Program-made: the position numbers and the translations under genes | Assembly: GCA_002385475.1 (NCBI GenBank) | Contig: DGDO01000047.1 | Span: 1,014-6,279 of the forward strand | DNA from: Candidatus Sordicultor fermentans | Lineage (GTDB): Bacteria; Atribacterota; Atribacteria; Atribacterales; Caldatribacteriaceae | Reading direction: 5' to 3' | DNA: 5,266 bases | Shown here: piece by piece, positions 5,020 to 5,266 of the stretch | Numbering within the stretch: position 1 is the stretch's first letter | Layout of the letters: each line of letters opens with the position of its first letter | The notes under the pieces: generated by a model | The model's database searches: none | Told to the model about the DNA's origin: nothing | What the model saw: only the letters and a program-made list of their open reading frames with translations

Positions 5020-5202
5020 ATGAGAGAGCACTCTCAGATTTTTAGTTTGTTAGAGGAGGGTCCCCCTCCAGTTTTTCATCAGACATCCGAATACCGAAAG
5101 CCTTGGAGAGGATGGCACATTGTCCTCTCCTGTATTTTCCTTCCACTTTTCGGGCTTTATTGCTACCCATATCTATCTGCTCTAGGCCGGAGGAGCTTTT
5201 GA
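5020..5202 (+). CDS. Doubtful small ORF, predicted single-span membrane peptide
   Basis: No homologue is recognised. The ORF encodes 60 residues: a soluble N-terminus with MREHSQIFSLLEEGPPP, a basic stretch (R26, K27, R30), one hydrophobic segment of about 23 residues (32-54), and a GRRSF tail. A purine-rich GGAG (5009-5012) lies 7 bases before the ATG. Codon choice is not out of line with the neighbours. Against it, three perfect hairpins with terminator-like features fall inside it, it follows the end of rsmA, and ORFs of this length arise by chance. It may be a small membrane protein, a regulatory leader peptide, or non-coding terminator sequence. I favour non-coding slightly. Confidence 0.3.
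   Translation: MREHSQIFSLLEEGPPPVFHQTSEYRKPWRGWHIVLSCIFLPLFGLYCYPYLSALGRRSF
5021..5043 (+). terminator. Weak terminator-like hairpin
   Basis: TGAGAG (5021-5026) pairs perfectly with CTCTCA (5031-5036) around AGCA, followed by GA and five Ts (5039-5043). The stem is short and only moderately GC-rich. It may act as the first of several tandem terminators behind rsmA. Confidence 0.35.
5055..5076 (+). terminator. Candidate rho-independent terminator of the metG-rsmA operon
   Basis: GGAGGG (5055-5060) pairs with CCCTCC (5064-5069) around a 3-base loop TCC, followed by AG and five Ts (5072-5076). The stem is 6 bp, five of them G-C. It stands 78 bases after the rsmA stop, a reasonable place for operon termination. 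It is the most convincing of the hairpins here as a terminator. Confidence 0.5.
5105..5138 (+). terminator. Eight-base-pair hairpin with imperfect T-tract
   Basis: GGAGAGGA (5105-5112) pairs perfectly with TCCTCTCC (5123-5130) around a 10-base loop, followed by TGTATTTT (5131-5138). The T-tract is interrupted, so termination would be partial. Flanking CCGAAA (5094-5099) and TTTCGG (5148-5153) could pair as an outer stem around it, which suggests a larger fold instead. Confidence 0.35.
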
Positions 5203-5213
5203 TGTGAACTAAA

Positions 5214-5241
5214 TTGACAAAAAGGAATAATTATCTATCAG
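5214..5241 (+). promoter_or_regulatory. Candidate promoter for the next transcription unit
   Basis: A perfect TTGACA (5214-5219) is followed after 16 bp by TATCAG (5236-5241), a 4/6 match to TATAAT. It lies downstream of the terminator-like hairpins and points out of the window's right end, as expected for the start of a new unit. The weak -10 keeps this tentative. No start codon with a good Shine-Dalgarno is seen before the window ends. Confidence 0.35.
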
Positions 5242-5266
5242 GTTGAGGCGATATCATCTAAATGTG

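Overview
The window is a compact, single-strand (+) bacterial gene cluster with a structured or intergenic tail. Eight clear genes run left to right almost without gaps: the catalytic subunit of methionyl-tRNA synthetase (5' end cut by the window edge), a separate small MetRS beta/tRNA-binding subunit, a TatD-family DNase, a bifunctional-nuclease (DUF151/BFN) family protein, a TIGR00725-type SLOG/LOG-like nucleotide-binding protein, an Asp23/Gls24-family protein, a 61-residue cysteine-rich protein, and the 16S rRNA dimethyladenosine transferase RsmA/KsgA. Spacings are +13, -4, +20, -11, -11, +23 and +32 bp, so this reads as one operon. A sigma70-like promoter inside the 3' end of tatD may give extra transcription from the BFN gene onward.

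Organism (inference): Shine-Dalgarno sequences are strong, TTG is used as a start for two genes, proteins are rich in Glu/Lys/Arg and GC content looks moderate. The gene order metG-tatD-...-ksgA recalls Firmicutes (in Bacillus subtilis metS-yabD-yabE-rnmV-ksgA), but the MetRS is split into alpha and beta polypeptides as in Aquifex, and BFN and TIGR00725 proteins are common in deep-branching anaerobic or thermophilic phyla. A Firmicutes-like or deep-branching lineage (for example Atribacterota) would fit. The window alone cannot settle this.

Layout: 1-1823 holds the split MetRS (HIGH and KMSKS motifs, four-cysteine zinc knuckle, OB-fold partner). 1820-2614 is tatD. 2635-3944 is a tight three-gene block (BFN, SLOG-like, Gls24) whose members overlap by 11 bp each. 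3968-4153 is the Cys-rich protein and 4186-4977 is rsmA. The last 289 bases (4978-5266) hold no recognisable conserved gene. They contain four perfect short hairpins, two or three of them terminator-like, a weakly supported 60-residue ORF with one membrane segment, and a TTGACA box probably belonging to the next transcription unit.

The recognisable genes concern translation (tRNA charging, rRNA modification) and nucleic-acid or nucleotide metabolism (TatD, BFN, SLOG). The least understood part is the BFN/SLOG/Gls24/Cys-rich block sitting between tatD and ksgA, and the hairpin-rich tail with mutually exclusive pairings. No mobile element, CRISPR array, tRNA or rRNA gene was seen.
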